From positions 613,002-677,001 of the forward strand of contig JANEZZ010000302.1 in assembly GCA_026122225.1 (NCBI GenBank): a stretch of 64,000 bases of DNA, in the 5' to 3' direction. This DNA is from Heloderma charlesbogerti. Lineage: Eukaryota; Chordata; Lepidosauria; Squamata; Helodermatidae. How positions within the stretch are numbered: position 1 is the first letter of the stretch; every line of letters starts with the position of its first letter. The notes under the pieces are model-generated. The model had not been told where the DNA came from and searched no databases. It was given only the letters and a program-made list of their open reading frames with translations. The position numbers and the translations under genes were made by a program. This document shows, one piece after another, positions 45,718-56,746 of this stretch.

Positions 45718-46132
45718 TTGGGATTTACGGATTGTATAAAATCTGTTCTGTCTGTGTTTCGCAGATAGTAAGGTGCTTTTCGCTCCATCGTCTGCCCATT
45801 GCCGGAATCGGACTTTTTTTGTTTCTGTATTTGCGCAAATTCACATTTGTGCAATTTTGCATGTGTGAAAATGCACAAATCCCCCCCCCCATGTGCATTT
45901 TCATGCTTTAGCCTATGGGGAAAATGTGCACTTTGGGACATTTAAAAAAATGCATATTTTTCTACAATGAAATTTGCACAAAATTTGGGAGAGTTCGAAA
46001 GCCAGGCCGCCAGTCTGCAGAATCCACCTGACAAGAGGGGCAGGGGAAGCTGGTCTGCTGTGGAATCTGCAGGTCGGATTCATGAAAATCCAAACCCATT
46101 TGGTTCCATTGCAGATTTCTCCAATATCCCTA
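45718..46132. mobile_element. hAT-like element (TAGGGATGT family), reverse
   Basis: Termini TTGGGATTTA and CAATATCCCTA, TSD GCCACAGG (45710-45717) and GCCACAGA (46133-46140), 7/8. The interior has TTCACATTTGTGCAATTTTG and ATGCACAAATCC words. Confidence 0.8.
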
Positions 46133-46140
46133 GCCACAGA

Positions 46141-46827
46141 GGAATTACCCATGCAGCATGCAGTTGCTAGTATTGAGCAAAGGCAGGAATAAAGGTCAGG
46201 CAGCCCATGGAGCTGCAAATCATCCCCCCCCCCAACTGCCCCCTGAGGTTGCCTGCAGGGATAGGGGAGGCTGAGCCCTTCCCCTTGAAGGAATTGGGAA
46301 GGGAAGGAAGAATTTAGCTTAGAGACAGTGCACTCTTGGGCACGTACATTTAGAATGAACATACATTTAGACAACAAGGCTCCTGTAGCAATAATAGTTG
46401 CATAGAAAGGGGATTTTGGCTGGAGAAGCTCTTATCATCTGCGCATAACACCCTAATAGGTCTTCATTTGCAAAAGGCAAGGTGCTAGCTCACCCCTTTT
46501 TTTTTTCCTCCACTGAAGGAGTCCCAAGGTGAATGAAGCCTAAGAATAAGTTAATAGTACTCTGTACATGGACACTGGGACTCATCTCCAGCCAACCTTT
46601 ATAGGCAATCACAACTAGGACAAGATATTACAGCTGGAAAAGAATCCCCACTTTCAAATAAGGTTGCTGCACTATTTAATCTGGACAGTCCACCTGTTCA
46701 TTGTCTTAGTGGGGCAAAAAGACAGGGAATCAAGGGGCTTATTATAAATACACTGTTAAATAGTGTGACCCAATGCCCATGATTAATTATTTTAATGAAA
46801 TGAGATGCCAGAGTATTTTATGTCTTG
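46141..46827. other. no gene recognised
   Basis: Unique-looking, AT-moderate sequence. Confidence 0.35.
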
Positions 46828-46920
46828 CTTGTGATCCTATACATGTTTTCTCAGAAGTATGTCCTGCTGAGTTCAATGGCACTTTGTAGCCACAGTGCAT
46901 AGGACTGCAACCTTAAGCAT
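46828..46920. mobile_element. GCAATCCTATGC-type short element
   Basis: GTGATCCTATACATGTTTTC, TCAGAAGTATGTCC and GTGCATAGGACTGCAACC in family order. Confidence 0.6.
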
Positions 46921-47065
46921 ACAGGTGAGCCTTTTTCCCACCACCCCAGCCAATGGTATTTCCTACACACAAATGCTTGCATGTAAGAACAAACAGGAAT
47001 GTATTAGTAGCCCTAGAAGGCAGTCTGACTCTGAATCTGCCTTGGTGACTCAGAAAGAGGAGAAG

Positions 47066-47292
47066 GTGTGAGGCTACAGCTCAGTGAAAGAGACCATGTT
47101 TTGCATGTGAAAGGTCCAAGTTAGATCCCTGGCATCTGAATCCCAGATTGACTCCCTGGCATTAAATTGGTCAGGTAGAAGATGATGGGGAAAAGATGCT
47201 TCTTTGCCTGGAAAGCTGCTGCCAGTCAGAGGAAACAGGCTTGGATGGACAAATGGTCTGCTCTGGAATAAGTTGGCTTCCTATGTTCCTAT
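47066..47292 (+). mobile_element. tRNA-Ala-derived SINE
   Basis: GAGGCTACAGCTCAGTG head, TTTTGCATGTGAAAGGTCC, GAAAGCTGCTGCCAGTC body and TTGGCTTCCTATGTTCC end, with an extra segment after the B box. Confidence 0.68.
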
Positions 47293-47362
47293 CAGTGTAG
47301 CAAACTGATCTGGGAAGCGCTTGGCTTAGAGAAGTGGCTATATTTAACTAGAGATGTGAAGG

Positions 47363-47364
47363 CC

Positions 47365-47407
<43 letters not shown>

Positions 47408-47408
47408 A
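47363..47408. repeat. (GAAA)n microsatellite
   Basis: About eleven AGAA/GAAA units. Confidence 0.9.
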
Positions 47409-47571
47409 CGAACAAAAATGGGGGGACGAACTCAGGGGAGAATGTTTCCTCCCCCGAAAATCCATGTTGGGGGGGAATGGGTGGTTTGTTTCAAAGTTTT
47501 AAATTTCCTCCCCCATTTTTGTCTCCCCCCCCCACAAGCTTTCACATCTCTATACTAAAGCAATGCTAAAA

Positions 47572-47800
47572 GACTCTTGAAAATAAGACCTCTGTTGGAT
47601 CAAGCCAATGGTCACTCTAGTGTAGCATCCTGCTTCTCACAATGGCTAACCAGATGCCTTCAGCCTCCAGGAAGCCCCCAGGAAGGGAACAGCACTCTCC
47701 GTTTGTTTGTGTAGCTGGTTCCACTTGTCATGACTAATAGGTGTTGATAGACACTCATCATCAGTATATATCCACCTTGCTTGTGTATGCTTTGAATACC
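47572..47800 (-). mobile_element. degraded CR1-type 3' end
   Basis: AAGACCTCTGTTGGATCAAGCC, CACAATGGCTAACCAG and AATAGGTGTTGATAG follow the order of 48415-48945. Confidence 0.55.
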
Positions 47801-48414
47801 ATCTTTTACCGCTACTTTAGCATAGCAGCCAAAAGCATGAGCCTGGAGTCTCTGTGTTCAAAACCCACCACAGCCTTATGCAAGTGTGTCTCCATCCCCT
47901 ATGAAGGCTGTTTATTTGGGGGGTAAACAGGCAACCACTTCGGGTGCTGAAGTGTGGGGAAACCAAAGTGACCCCCCCAAAGGTAGTGGCAGCACCCAGC
48001 TCCTTCCCCATGCCATCCGCCCACCCATCTGTGCCACCCAGACGGCCCGCATGCCCACCCAATCTCTCGCTCTGAGGATGCTCCCAGAGTGAGAGATTGA
48101 TGCTGTGGGCAAGGTCTCTAGAGATCTGGCCAGGCCCAAATGCCATGCTTTGGGCTCCTTCCTCAAAGTGAGGCATGCTGGGTGAGGTGGCTATGAAGAC
48201 TGCCTGTGCCACAACAGCAGAAGCAATCTCCAGGGCCACCTCACCCAAAATGTCTAACTTTAAGGAAGGGCCCTTTGAAGTTCACCAAGGAGGTGGAAGC
48301 AGCTTGTAAGGAAAGTAAAGAAGAGGAGAAGAAGAAGTTGGAGAGAGGGTTGGGGGTGGCAGTGGTGGTGAGGGGAGAGGTGTGGTGGCTTCATGGCCAC
48401 CAAGATGCCAAAAT
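47801..48414. other. no gene recognised
   Basis: Unique-looking sequence with open frames on both strands but no recognisable domain. Confidence 0.4.
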
Positions 48415-48945
48415 ACCATAAGAACATAAGAGCCCTTCTGGATCAGACCAACAGTCCATCTAGCTCAGCATTCTATTCACACAGTGGCCAAACAGCTACC
48501 CCGGAAACCCACAAGCAGGACACAAGTGCAACAGCATCCTCCCAACCATGCTCCCCAGCAACTGGTGTACATAGGCTCACTGCCTCCGGTACTGGTGGTA
48601 ACATGTAGCCATCAAGACTAGTGGCCATTGGTAGCCTTCTCCAGGAATTTGTCCAACCCCTTTTAAAGCCATCCAAATTGGTGGCCATCACTACATCCTG
48701 TGGTAGTGAATTCCATAGTTTAACTATGTGCTGTGTGAAGAAGTCTTTCCTTGTATCTGTCCTGAATCTCCCACCAATCAGTTTAATGGGATGACCCCCA
48801 GTTCTAGTATTTTGAGAGAGGGAGAAAAAATGTCTGCACCATCCTGCCTTGGGTGCCAGAATACCTGGAGACTGCCCTGCGCTCATGTGCTCTCTCTCTC
48901 TTTCTCGCTCTCTCTCTCTCACAAACACACACACACACACCTGCA
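48415..48945 (-). mobile_element. CR1-type 3' end with (GT)n(GA)n head
   Basis: On the minus strand: (GT)n(GA)n with interruptions, GCAGGGCAGTCTCCAGG, a reading with GRFRTDTRKDFFTQHIVKLW, and a 3' UTR ending TCTTATGTTCTTATG. Upstream of the CR1-like part it matches the array at 37462-39212, including the microsatellite. Confidence 0.8.
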
Positions 48946-49821
48946 TCTGAAACACAGGGAAAAAACAATGGTCAACCTTAGATTGTGTAAGGCTAACTGA
49001 CCTTTTCGAACTCTTGAAGTGTGCAGCGTAAATGCTAAGTAGTGTTTATAACAGCTGGTGCTGTTCTTCCTCCTACATTTTATTCTTTCTCAGAGATATC
49101 TAGAAAGAAACACTCTCTTCCCCCCAAAAGCATGCCCATTTCTATTTCAGAGGAGGAGGAGGGACAACCCATGTGCCTTTTCCACTGCCACAACCCACAG
49201 GATCAAGCTAAAACCAAGGGCATTGTGGCAACAAGGACCCCCAAGGCCGGTCAAGACCTCCTAGAATCAGGAGGATGCCAAACCCTTACCAATCTGCTTT
49301 ACTTAGCAAAAATAAAAAAATAATAAAAAAAACCCTACAGATAGACCTTACGAAGAAGGGGGAGAGAAAAGCACTGAGTCAGCTGTTAATCCCAGGATCT
49401 GAAGTGAAAGCTTGCAAATTCCCTTCCAGTGGCCTGATCCCCCTGAGACCCAGTGGGATTCTTCTTATTGAGTTAAAAAAGAGAACAAGAGAAAAGTGCC
49501 TCAATTCCTTATGCTATGTTATGTTCTATCTCTTTACAAAAATAAACAAAAATCCAACCTAATTGCAGGAAGAGAGAACCACCCAAAGTAGGGGCTTTGG
49601 GAGCCTGTGGTTTTATGGCAGCAGCTCCCTGTACTTCAGTCGCAGCTCTGTTATGAGCAGTGGTGCAGCTAGGTAATTTAGTTCTGAACTTAATGGTTTT
49701 ATGTCCCCACATATACATGCACGCACACACACACACTTAGATGGTAATGGGAATTACTTCACTGACTTTAATATGGGGTAAGCCAGCCCTACTGCATTCA
49801 GAGGCCCTTCTGCTCCTCAAG
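48946..49821. other. no gene recognised
   Basis: Unique-looking sequence with a CA tract at about 49717-49736. Confidence 0.35.
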
Positions 49822-50320
49822 AATGTAAGAAGAGCCAGCCTGGATCAGAGCAACGGTCCATCTCATCCAGCATTCTGTTCAAACAGTGTCCAACCAGATG
49901 CCTTGGGAAAGCCCTCAAGCAGGGTATGAGTGCAACAGCACCCTCCCACCCATGTTCCCTGGCAACTGATGCACATAAGCATACTGCTTCTGATAGTGGA
50001 GGTACCATATAGCCATCAGGAGGTAGCCATTGATAGCCTTCTCCTCCATGAATGTGTCCAATCCCCTTTTAAAGCCATCCAAGTTGATGGTCATCCCAAC
50101 ATCTTGTGATAGCATATTCCATAACTGAACTATGACCTGTGTGAAGAAGTCCTTCCTTTTATCTGTCCTGAATCTCCCATCAATCAGCTTCATGGGATGA
50201 CCCACTGGGGTACTATGAGATGGTGAGAAAAATGTCCCCCTATCCATTTTCTCTGCACTGTACATAATTCTGTACACCTCTATCATGTCTCCCCTCACTC
50301 GCTATTTTTCCTAAGCTGTT
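49822..50320 (-). mobile_element. CR1 LINE 3' end, normal upstream sequence
   Basis: On the minus strand it reads IEVYRIMYSAEKMD, then HPMKLIDGRFRTDKRKDFFT and the usual 3' UTR. Unlike 37462-39212 and 48415-48945, CR1 coding continues upstream of the SPSHSTPVGHPMK point. Confidence 0.75.
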
Positions 50321-50371
50321 GAGTGTGGCCTTGGACAACTGCTCCAAATCCTGCACAACCCCTCTAAGAGC

Positions 50372-50464
50372 ACAAGGCTGCAATCATACACATACTTAGC
50401 TAGGAATGAGTCCATTGAACTCAGTGGGGCTTACCTCTCATTAGACACAAATAGGATTGCACTG
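50372..50464. mobile_element. GCAATCCTATGC-type short element
   Basis: GGCTGCAATCATACACATAC and AATAGGATTGCACTG ends with GGGGCTTACCTCTCATTAG between. The BovB composite inserted at its right edge. Confidence 0.6.
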
Positions 50465-50475
50465 TAAATCTATAT
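50465..50475. repeat. left TSD of the BovB composite
   Basis: TAAATCTATAT, identical to 54806-54816; one more G may be shared. Confidence 0.82.
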
Positions 50476-50486
50476 GTTGTTGTTGT

Positions 50487-51437
50487 TCAGTCGTTAAGCC
50501 GTGTCCGACTCTTTGTGACGCCATGGAACATAGCGCGCCAGGCCTTCCTGTCCTGCGCTCTCTCCCGGAGTGTGCTCAAGTTCATATTCATTGCATCAGT
50601 GATGCTATCTAGCCATCTCATCCTCTGCTGTCCCCTTCTCCTTTTGCCTTCAGTCTTTCCCAGCATCAGGGTCTTTTCCAGGGAGTTTTCTCTTCGCATT
50701 AGGTGGCCAAAGTATTTGAGCTTCAGCTTCAGTATCTGTCCTTCCAATGAGCAGTCAGGGTTTATTTCCTTTAGGACTGACTGATTTGACCTCCTTGCAG
50801 TCCAGGGGACTCATAAGAGTCTTCTCCAGCACCACAGTTCGAAAGCATCAGTTCTTTGGTGCCCAGCCTTTCTTATAGTCCAGCTCTCACAGCCATACGT
50901 TACTACTGGGAAAACCATAGCTTTGATTATACGAACCTTTGTTGGCAAGGTGATGTCTCTGCTTCTTACTATGCTGTCTAGGTTTGCCATAGCTTTCCTC
51001 CCAAGGAGCAAGCGCCTTTTAATTTCATGGCTACAGTCACTGTCTGTGGTGATCTTGGAGCCAAAGAAAATAAAATCTGTCACTGCTTCCATTTCTTTCC
51101 CTTCCATATGCCAGGCAGTGATGGGGCCAGATGCCATGATCTTAGTTTTTTTAATGTTGCATTTTAAACCAGCTTTTGCACTCTCCACTTTCACCCTCAC
51201 CAAGAGGGTGAAATCCTCTTCGCTTTCTGCCATTCGGGTGGTATCGTCTGCGTATCTGAGGTTGTTGATAATTCTCCCGGCAATCTTAATTCCGACCTGT
51301 GATTCATCCAACCCGATGTTTCTCATAATGTACTCTGCATATAAATTAAGTAAGCAGGGTTTGTAGGATTTTGAGCATAACCTTGCTGGCATGTGAAATG
51401 AGTGCAATTGTACGGTAGTTTGAACACTCTTTGGCAT
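50487..51437 (-). pseudogene. BovB copy 1 ORF, C-terminal RT part
   Basis: After the deletion junction near 51362, the reading continues in another frame as LLNLYAEYIMRNIGLDE, NNLRYADDTTRMAESEED (the YADD catalytic box is intact), IKKTKIMASGP, ELWCWRRLL. It then continues, after a further frame break near 50811, as LKLKYFGHLMRRENSLEK and WLDSITDAMNMNLS to a stop at 50487. The region carrying the first catalytic aspartate of the RT palm, expected between SKVMLKILQ and LFNLYAEYIM, is missing, so this enzyme cannot be functional. Confidence 0.88.
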
Positions 51438-53226
51438 TGCCCTTCTTTGGAATTGGAATGTAAACTGACCTTTTCCAGTCTTGTGGCCACTGTTGAGCGT
51501 TCCAAATTTGTTGGCTTATTGAATGGAGCACTTTAACAGCATCATCTTTTAGGATTTTAAATAGCTCAGCTGGAATACTGTCATCTCCGCTAGCTTTGTT
51601 GTTAGTAATGCTTCCTAAGGCCCACTTGACTTCACTCTCTAGGATGTCCGGCTCAAGTTCAGTGACTGCACTATCATGGCTATCAGGGACATTCAGATCT
51701 TTCCTGTATAGTTCTTCTGTGTATTCTTTCCACCTCTTCTTAATCTCATCTGCTTCTGTTAGGTCTCCGATTTTCTTGAAGAGATCTCTAGTCTTTCCCA
51801 TTCTGTTGTTTTCCTCGATTTCTTTGCATTGTTCATTTAAGAAGGCCTTCTTGTCTCTCCTTGCTATTCTCTGGAACTCTGCATTCAGTTGGATATATCT
51901 TCCCCTTTCTCCCTTGCTTTTTGCTTCCCTTCTTTCCTCAGCTACTTGTAAAGCCTCATCAGACAGCCACTTTGCTTTCTTCCATTTCTTTTTCTTTGGG
52001 ATGGATTTCGTTGCTGCCTCCTGAACAATGTTACGGACCTCCGTCCATAGTTCCTCAGGCACTCTGTCTATCAGGTCTAATTCCTGAAATCTATTCCTCA
52101 CTTCCACTGTATATTCATAAGGGATATGATTTAGGTCATACCTGAGTGGTTTAGTGGTTTTCCCTACATTCTTCAATTTAAGCCGAAATTTTGCAAGAAG
52201 CAGCTCATGATCTGAGCCACAGTCAGCTCCAGGTCTTGTTTTTACTGACTGTATAGAGCTTCTCCATCTTTGGCTGCAAAGGACATAATCCATCTGATTT
52301 CGATATTGACCATCTGGTGATGTCCATGTGTAGAGTCGCCTCTTGTGCTGTTGGAAAAGAGTGTTTGCTATGATCAGCGTGTTCTCTTGGCAAAACTCTA
52401 TTAGCTTTTGTCCTGCTTCATTTTGTACACCAAGGCCATGCCTGCCTGTTATCCCGGTGATTTCTTGACTTCCTACTTTAGCATTCCAATCCCCTATGAT
52501 GAAAAGGACATCTTTTTTTGGTGTTAGTTCTAGAAGGTATTGTAGGTCTTCATAGAACTGATCAACCTCAGCTTCTTCGGCATCAGTGGTTGGGGCATAG
52601 ACTTGAATTACTGTGATGTTGAATGGTTTGCCTTGGATTCGTACTGAGATCATTCTATCATTTTTAAGATTGTACCCCAGTACTGCTTTTCCCACCCTTC
52701 TGTTGACTACGAGTGCTACTCCATTTCTTCTAAGGGATTCTTGCCCACATTAGTAGATATGATGGTCACCTGAATTAAATTCGCCCATGCCTGTCCATTT
52801 TAGTTCGCTGATTCCCAAGATGTCGATGTTCAATCTTGCCATCTCATGTTTGACCACCTCCAGCTTACCCTGATTCATTGATCTGACATTCCAGGTTCCT
52901 AAACAATATTGTTCTTTACAGCATCGGACTTTCTTTTCACCACCAGACACATCCACAGCTGGGTGTCCTTTCGGCTTTGGCCCAGCCGCCTCACTCTTTC
53001 TGGCACTACTTGAAAATACCCTCTGCTCTTCCCCAGTAGTATATTGGACACCTTCCGACCTGAGGGGCTCATCTTCCGGCGTCATCTCTTCTAGCCTTGT
53101 GATACGTTCCATGGGGTTTTCTTGGCAAGAATACTGGAGTGGGTTGCCATTTCCTTCTCCAGTGGACCACATCTTGTCAGAACTCTCTGCCATGACCTGT
53201 CCGTCTTGGGTGACCCTACACGGCAT
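51346..53226 (-). pseudogene. BovB copy 1 ORF, endonuclease and N-terminal RT part
   Basis: One frame runs from 53226 to 51346, broken by a single stop (TAA) at about 52749. First part (53226-52750): an untypical leader then GTWNVRSMNQGKLEVV and ILGISELKWTGMGEFNSGDH, the start of an APE-type endonuclease. Second part (52695-51346): VIQVYAPTTDAEEAEV, FIIGDWNAKVGSQEI and GSDHELLLAKF (catalytic-type GDWN and SDH motifs), linker KTRDLFKKIGDLTEADEIKK, and the RT start SVYIPIPKKGNAKECSNYRT. Around the linker it appears shorter than the BovB I remember. The frame then hits the internal RT deletion near 51362. Confidence 0.9.
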
Positions 53227-53293
53227 AGCTTATGGCTTCACTGAGTTACGCAAGCCCCTTCGCCACAACAAGGCAGTGATCCATGAAGGGGGA

Positions 53294-54805
53294 AAAGATC
53301 TCTAGTCTTTCCCATTCTATTGTTTTCCTCCATTTCTTTGCATTGTTCATTTAAGAAGGCCTTCTTGTCTCTCCTTGCTATTCTCTGGAACTCTGCATTC
53401 AGTTGGATATATCTTCCCCTTTCTCCCTTGCTTTTTGCTTCCCTTCTTTCCTCAGCTACTTGTAAATCCTCATCAGACAGCCACTTTGCTTTCTTGCATT
53501 TCTTTTTCTTTGGGATGGATTTCGTTGCTGCCTCCAGAACAATGTTATGGACCTCCATCCATAGTTCCTCAGGCACTCTGTCTATCAGATCTAACCCCTT
53601 AAATCTATTCATCACCTCCACTGTATATTCATAAGGGATATGATTGAGGTCATACCTGAACGGTTTAGTGGTTTTCCCTACGTTCTTCAATTTAAGCCGA
53701 AATTTTGCCATAAGGAGCTCATGATCTGAGCCACAGTCAGCTCCAGGTCTTGTTTTTACTGACTGTATAGAGCGTCTCCATCTTTGGCTGCAAAGTACAT
53801 AATCCATCTGATTTCAATATTGACCATCTGGTGATGTCCATGTGTAGAGTCGCCTCTTGTGCTGTTGGAAAAGTGTGTTTGCTATGATCAGCTTGTTCTC
53901 TTGGCAAAACTCTATTAACCTTTGTCCTGCTTCATTTTGTACACCAAGGCCATGCTTGCCTGTTATCCTGGTTATTTCTTGACTTCCTACTTTAGCATTC
54001 CAATCCCCTATGATGAAGAGGACATCTGTTTTTGGTGTTAGTTCTAGAAGGTGTTGTAGGTCTTCATAGAACTGATCAACCTCAGCTTCTTTGGCCTCAG
54101 TGGTTGAGGCATAGACTTGAATTACTGTGATGTTGAATGGTTTGCCTTGGATTCGTACTGAGATCATTCCGTCATTTTGAAATTGTACCCCAGTGCTGTT
54201 TTTCCCACCCTTTTATTGACTATGAGTGCTACTCCATTTCTTCTAAGGGATTCTTGCCCACGGTAGTAGATATAATGGTCACCTGAATTAAATTCGCCCA
54301 TGCCTGTCCATTTTAGTTCGCTGATTCCCAAGATGTCAATGTTCAATCTTGCCATCTCATGTTTGACCACCTCCAGCTTACCTTGATTCATTGATCTGAC
54401 ATTCCAGGTTCCTAAACAATATTGTTCTTTACAGCATCGGACTTTCTTTTCACCACCAGACACATCCACAGCTGAATGTCCTTTCGGCTTTGGCCCAGCC
54501 GCCTCACTCTTTCTGGCGCTACTTGGAAATACCCTCTGCTCTTCCCCAGTAGTATATTGGACACCTTCCGACCTGAGGGGCTCATCTTCCGGCGTCATCT
54601 CTTCTAGCCTTGTGATACGTTCCATGGGGTTTTCTTGGCAAGAATACTGGAGTGGGTTGCCATTTCCTTCTCCAGTGGACCACATTTTGTCAGAACTCTC
54701 TGCCATGACCTGTCCGTCTTGGGTGGCCCTGCACGGCATAGCTTATGGCTTCACTGAGTTATGCAAGCCCCTTCGCCACAACAAGACAGTGATCCATGAA
54801 GGGGG
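53294..54805 (-). pseudogene. RTE-BovB copy 2, 5' partial unit of composite
   Basis: On the minus strand, the same 5' end at about 54805, leader and endonuclease as copy 1 (GTWNVRSMNQGKLEVV, IIGDWNAKVGSQEI, GSDHELLMAKF). Its sequence stops in the linker just after KTRDLF, where the 5' end of copy 1 begins (about 53293-53298). Breaks: a one-base deletion near 54170 shifts frame, and CGA has become TGA at about 53813 (after SPDGQY). Identity to copy 1 is high, with scattered differences. Confidence 0.92.
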
Positions 54806-54816
54806 TAAATCTATAT
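54806..54816. repeat. right TSD of the BovB composite
   Basis: TAAATCTATAT directly after the BovB 5' end of copy 2. No such copy exists at the copy1/copy2 junction. Confidence 0.82.
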
Positions 54817-54937
54817 ACTGTCACTTAAAAGTGAACTTTAGGCTCCATAGCAAATACAGCCCAAGTCTCGATACTTTCTACAGAGTCAACCTCTAGAAAG
54901 ACACACACAGACTCTTCTGTACTTATTGTCCTAGAAC

Positions 54938-55180
54938 AGGGATGGGGAATCTTTTTTTCAGTTGAGGGCCTTAGAGCAGCCTTCCCCAATCTGGTGCCCT
55001 CCAGATGTTTAGGAAGACTGTTCCCAACATTCCTGAGCATTGGCCATGCTGGCTGATGGGAGCTGATGTCCAAAAGATCCAGAGGGCACCAGGTTGGGGA
55101 AAGCTGCCTTAGGGAGCAGGCTGATGGGGACCACAAGCTGATAGTGGGCAGGGCCAGAACCAAACATGGGTGGGGGCATC

Positions 55181-55211
<31 letters not shown>

Positions 55212-55430
55212 CCCCTCTGCTCTCCTCCACTCCCTTCTCTTTTTTCCCTTTTCTGTCTTTTCTGTCTCCATTTTCCTCTCCCCCTAGCAGGCTACGGGGG
55301 GGAGTGGCAGATCCCTCCTGCCAGAAGTCTGAACTGATCTCTTGCAGAGAATGTGGAAGTTAGGTTGAGAGCTGCATGAAGTTAGGTGAAGGGTGACATG
55401 CTTCTAGAGCTGCAGGTTGCTCAGCCTTGC
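54938..55430. mobile_element. hAT-like element (CAGGGATGGGGAATC family)
   Basis: Begins AGGGATGGGGAATCTTTTTTT. Perfect 8-bp TSD CCTAGAAC at 54930-54937 and 55431-55438. Contains a nested palindromic element (54977-55106) and a (CT)n tract at 55185-55211. Confidence 0.78.
54977..55106. mobile_element. palindromic CTTCCCCAACCTGG hAT-like MITE, nested
   Basis: CAGCCTTCCCCAATCTGGTG pairs with CACCAGGTTGGGGAAAGCTG; TSD CCTTAGAG (54969-54976) and CCTTAGGG (55107-55114), 7/8. Confidence 0.82.
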
Positions 55431-55438
55431 CCTAGAAC

Positions 55439-56095
55439 AGAGGCTTCACAGGAGCAGCCAGATCCTTGTAGGAGGGCCAAATTAGACAGGATGCTAAAAC
55501 ATGTCATTAAAAACCACAGTGGGGGTTTTTCTGAATCAATAGCAGGTGTGATTGTCATCAAGACTGCTGTGCAGAAGAGGGGAGGTTTAACCCTTTTCTC
55601 CCAACCCCACCCCATGCTCCAGAAAAAAAGGTCCTATTTGGTGCCAGTGAGAGCTTTTCTTTTTTCAGGAGCTAATAGCAGTAAGGAGACTTTTCGCTTG
55701 TTGGGACAGCCTGTGGGGAGGAAAAGTTTAAACCACCCCACACACTCCAGTTCTGACAAAAATCACACCCCTCCCCCAGCTGGACTTGCTTTTAAGGAAA
55801 AAAAACTGGACATAGTTCCTAATGATGCATTTATCGTGACATCTAGTTTGGCCTTTAAAAAGTGGGGGAGGGGTGGAGTTTACAGTTTAATGCACAACAG
55901 AGATTAAACTTTAATAATTTAGCCTTTCTGCATTCATGTCAAACGTCCTCCCCTAACAGAAGTTATTTCACCAAGTCAAAATAATTAAAGGATGATCTTA
56001 ATACCCAAGAAGCCACCAAGGTCCAAAGATGTCAGAAAAGGTTCTTGCTAAAAGTTTAACCAGACCCATGAGTCTTCCACACCCATAGGACACTG
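55439..56095. other. no gene recognised
   Basis: Unique-looking sequence; a 173-codon open frame at 55386-55907 spans a transposon end and has no domain. Confidence 0.4.
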
Positions 56096-56275
56096 CCTTA
56101 CACCGAGTCAGACCATTGGGCCATCTAGCCCAGTACTATCAACACTGACTGGCAGCAGCTCTCCAGGGTTTCAGGCAGGAGCTTTTCCAGCCCTACCTGG
56201 AGACGCCGGAGATTGAAACTAGGACCTTCTGCATGCAGAGCAGGAGCTCTGCCAGTGAGCTGCAGGCCCTCCCTT
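56096..56275 (-). mobile_element. tRNA-Ala-derived SINE
   Basis: GCCTTACACCGAGTCAGACC, AACACTGACTGGCAGCAGC, CAGCCCTACCTGGAGACG and TGCATGCAGAGCAGGAGC, minus orientation, nearly full length. Confidence 0.8.
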
Positions 56276-56746
56276 TAAGACAATTCCAATCCCACACAGA
56301 TAAATTTTGAATTCTGTGACCTGAACAAAGCCAGATTTAGAGGCACTGGCCACTTACAATGCCAGGGCACAGGAGGTGCCAGACTAACCATCTACCCAAG
56401 AGCTGAAACAAGGAGTTCATCGTCTCTTGTAAAGCTGGCAAGGCAACCCTATTTGCATGGCCAGAAATGCATTAATGTAGTCTGTCTGTGTGTGCATGTA
56501 GTTTCATAACGTCAGTGCCTATTCAACAAATGGTGTGTGTGTGTATACCTGATTATGATCAGATCCTAATGGCACATTTATCATTTTATAGGACAAAGCA
56601 TGCATGCAAATGAGCTCCAACATCATGAAATGGGCCACAAATGCTATTTTTAAAAAAGGTTTTTGAAAGCTGAACAAATGAAGTGGGGTGCGGGAGATGA
56701 TCCTCATCGCAATTGTCATTTGGTCTAGGGTTGGCCCTGACTTCAA
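56276..56746. other. no gene recognised
   Basis: Unique-looking sequence. Confidence 0.35.

Larger units (their letters stand above)
50476..53293 (-). mobile_element. RTE-BovB LINE, copy 1 (3' unit of composite)
   Basis: On the minus strand this has a BovB 5' end (CCCCCTTCATGGATCACTGCC at about 53292), the single large reading frame, and a 3' end AGAGTCGGACACGGC followed by (GTT)n-type sequence read as AACAACAACAAC. It is internally deleted in the reverse transcriptase. The left edge is next to TAAATCTATAT (50465-50475), which recurs at 54806-54816 beyond copy 2 rather than at this copy's own 5' end. Confidence 0.93.

Noticed and set aside
55386..55907. 173-codon open frame, plus strand
   Set aside because: Starts inside a hAT-like element and continues into unique DNA; no recognisable domain.
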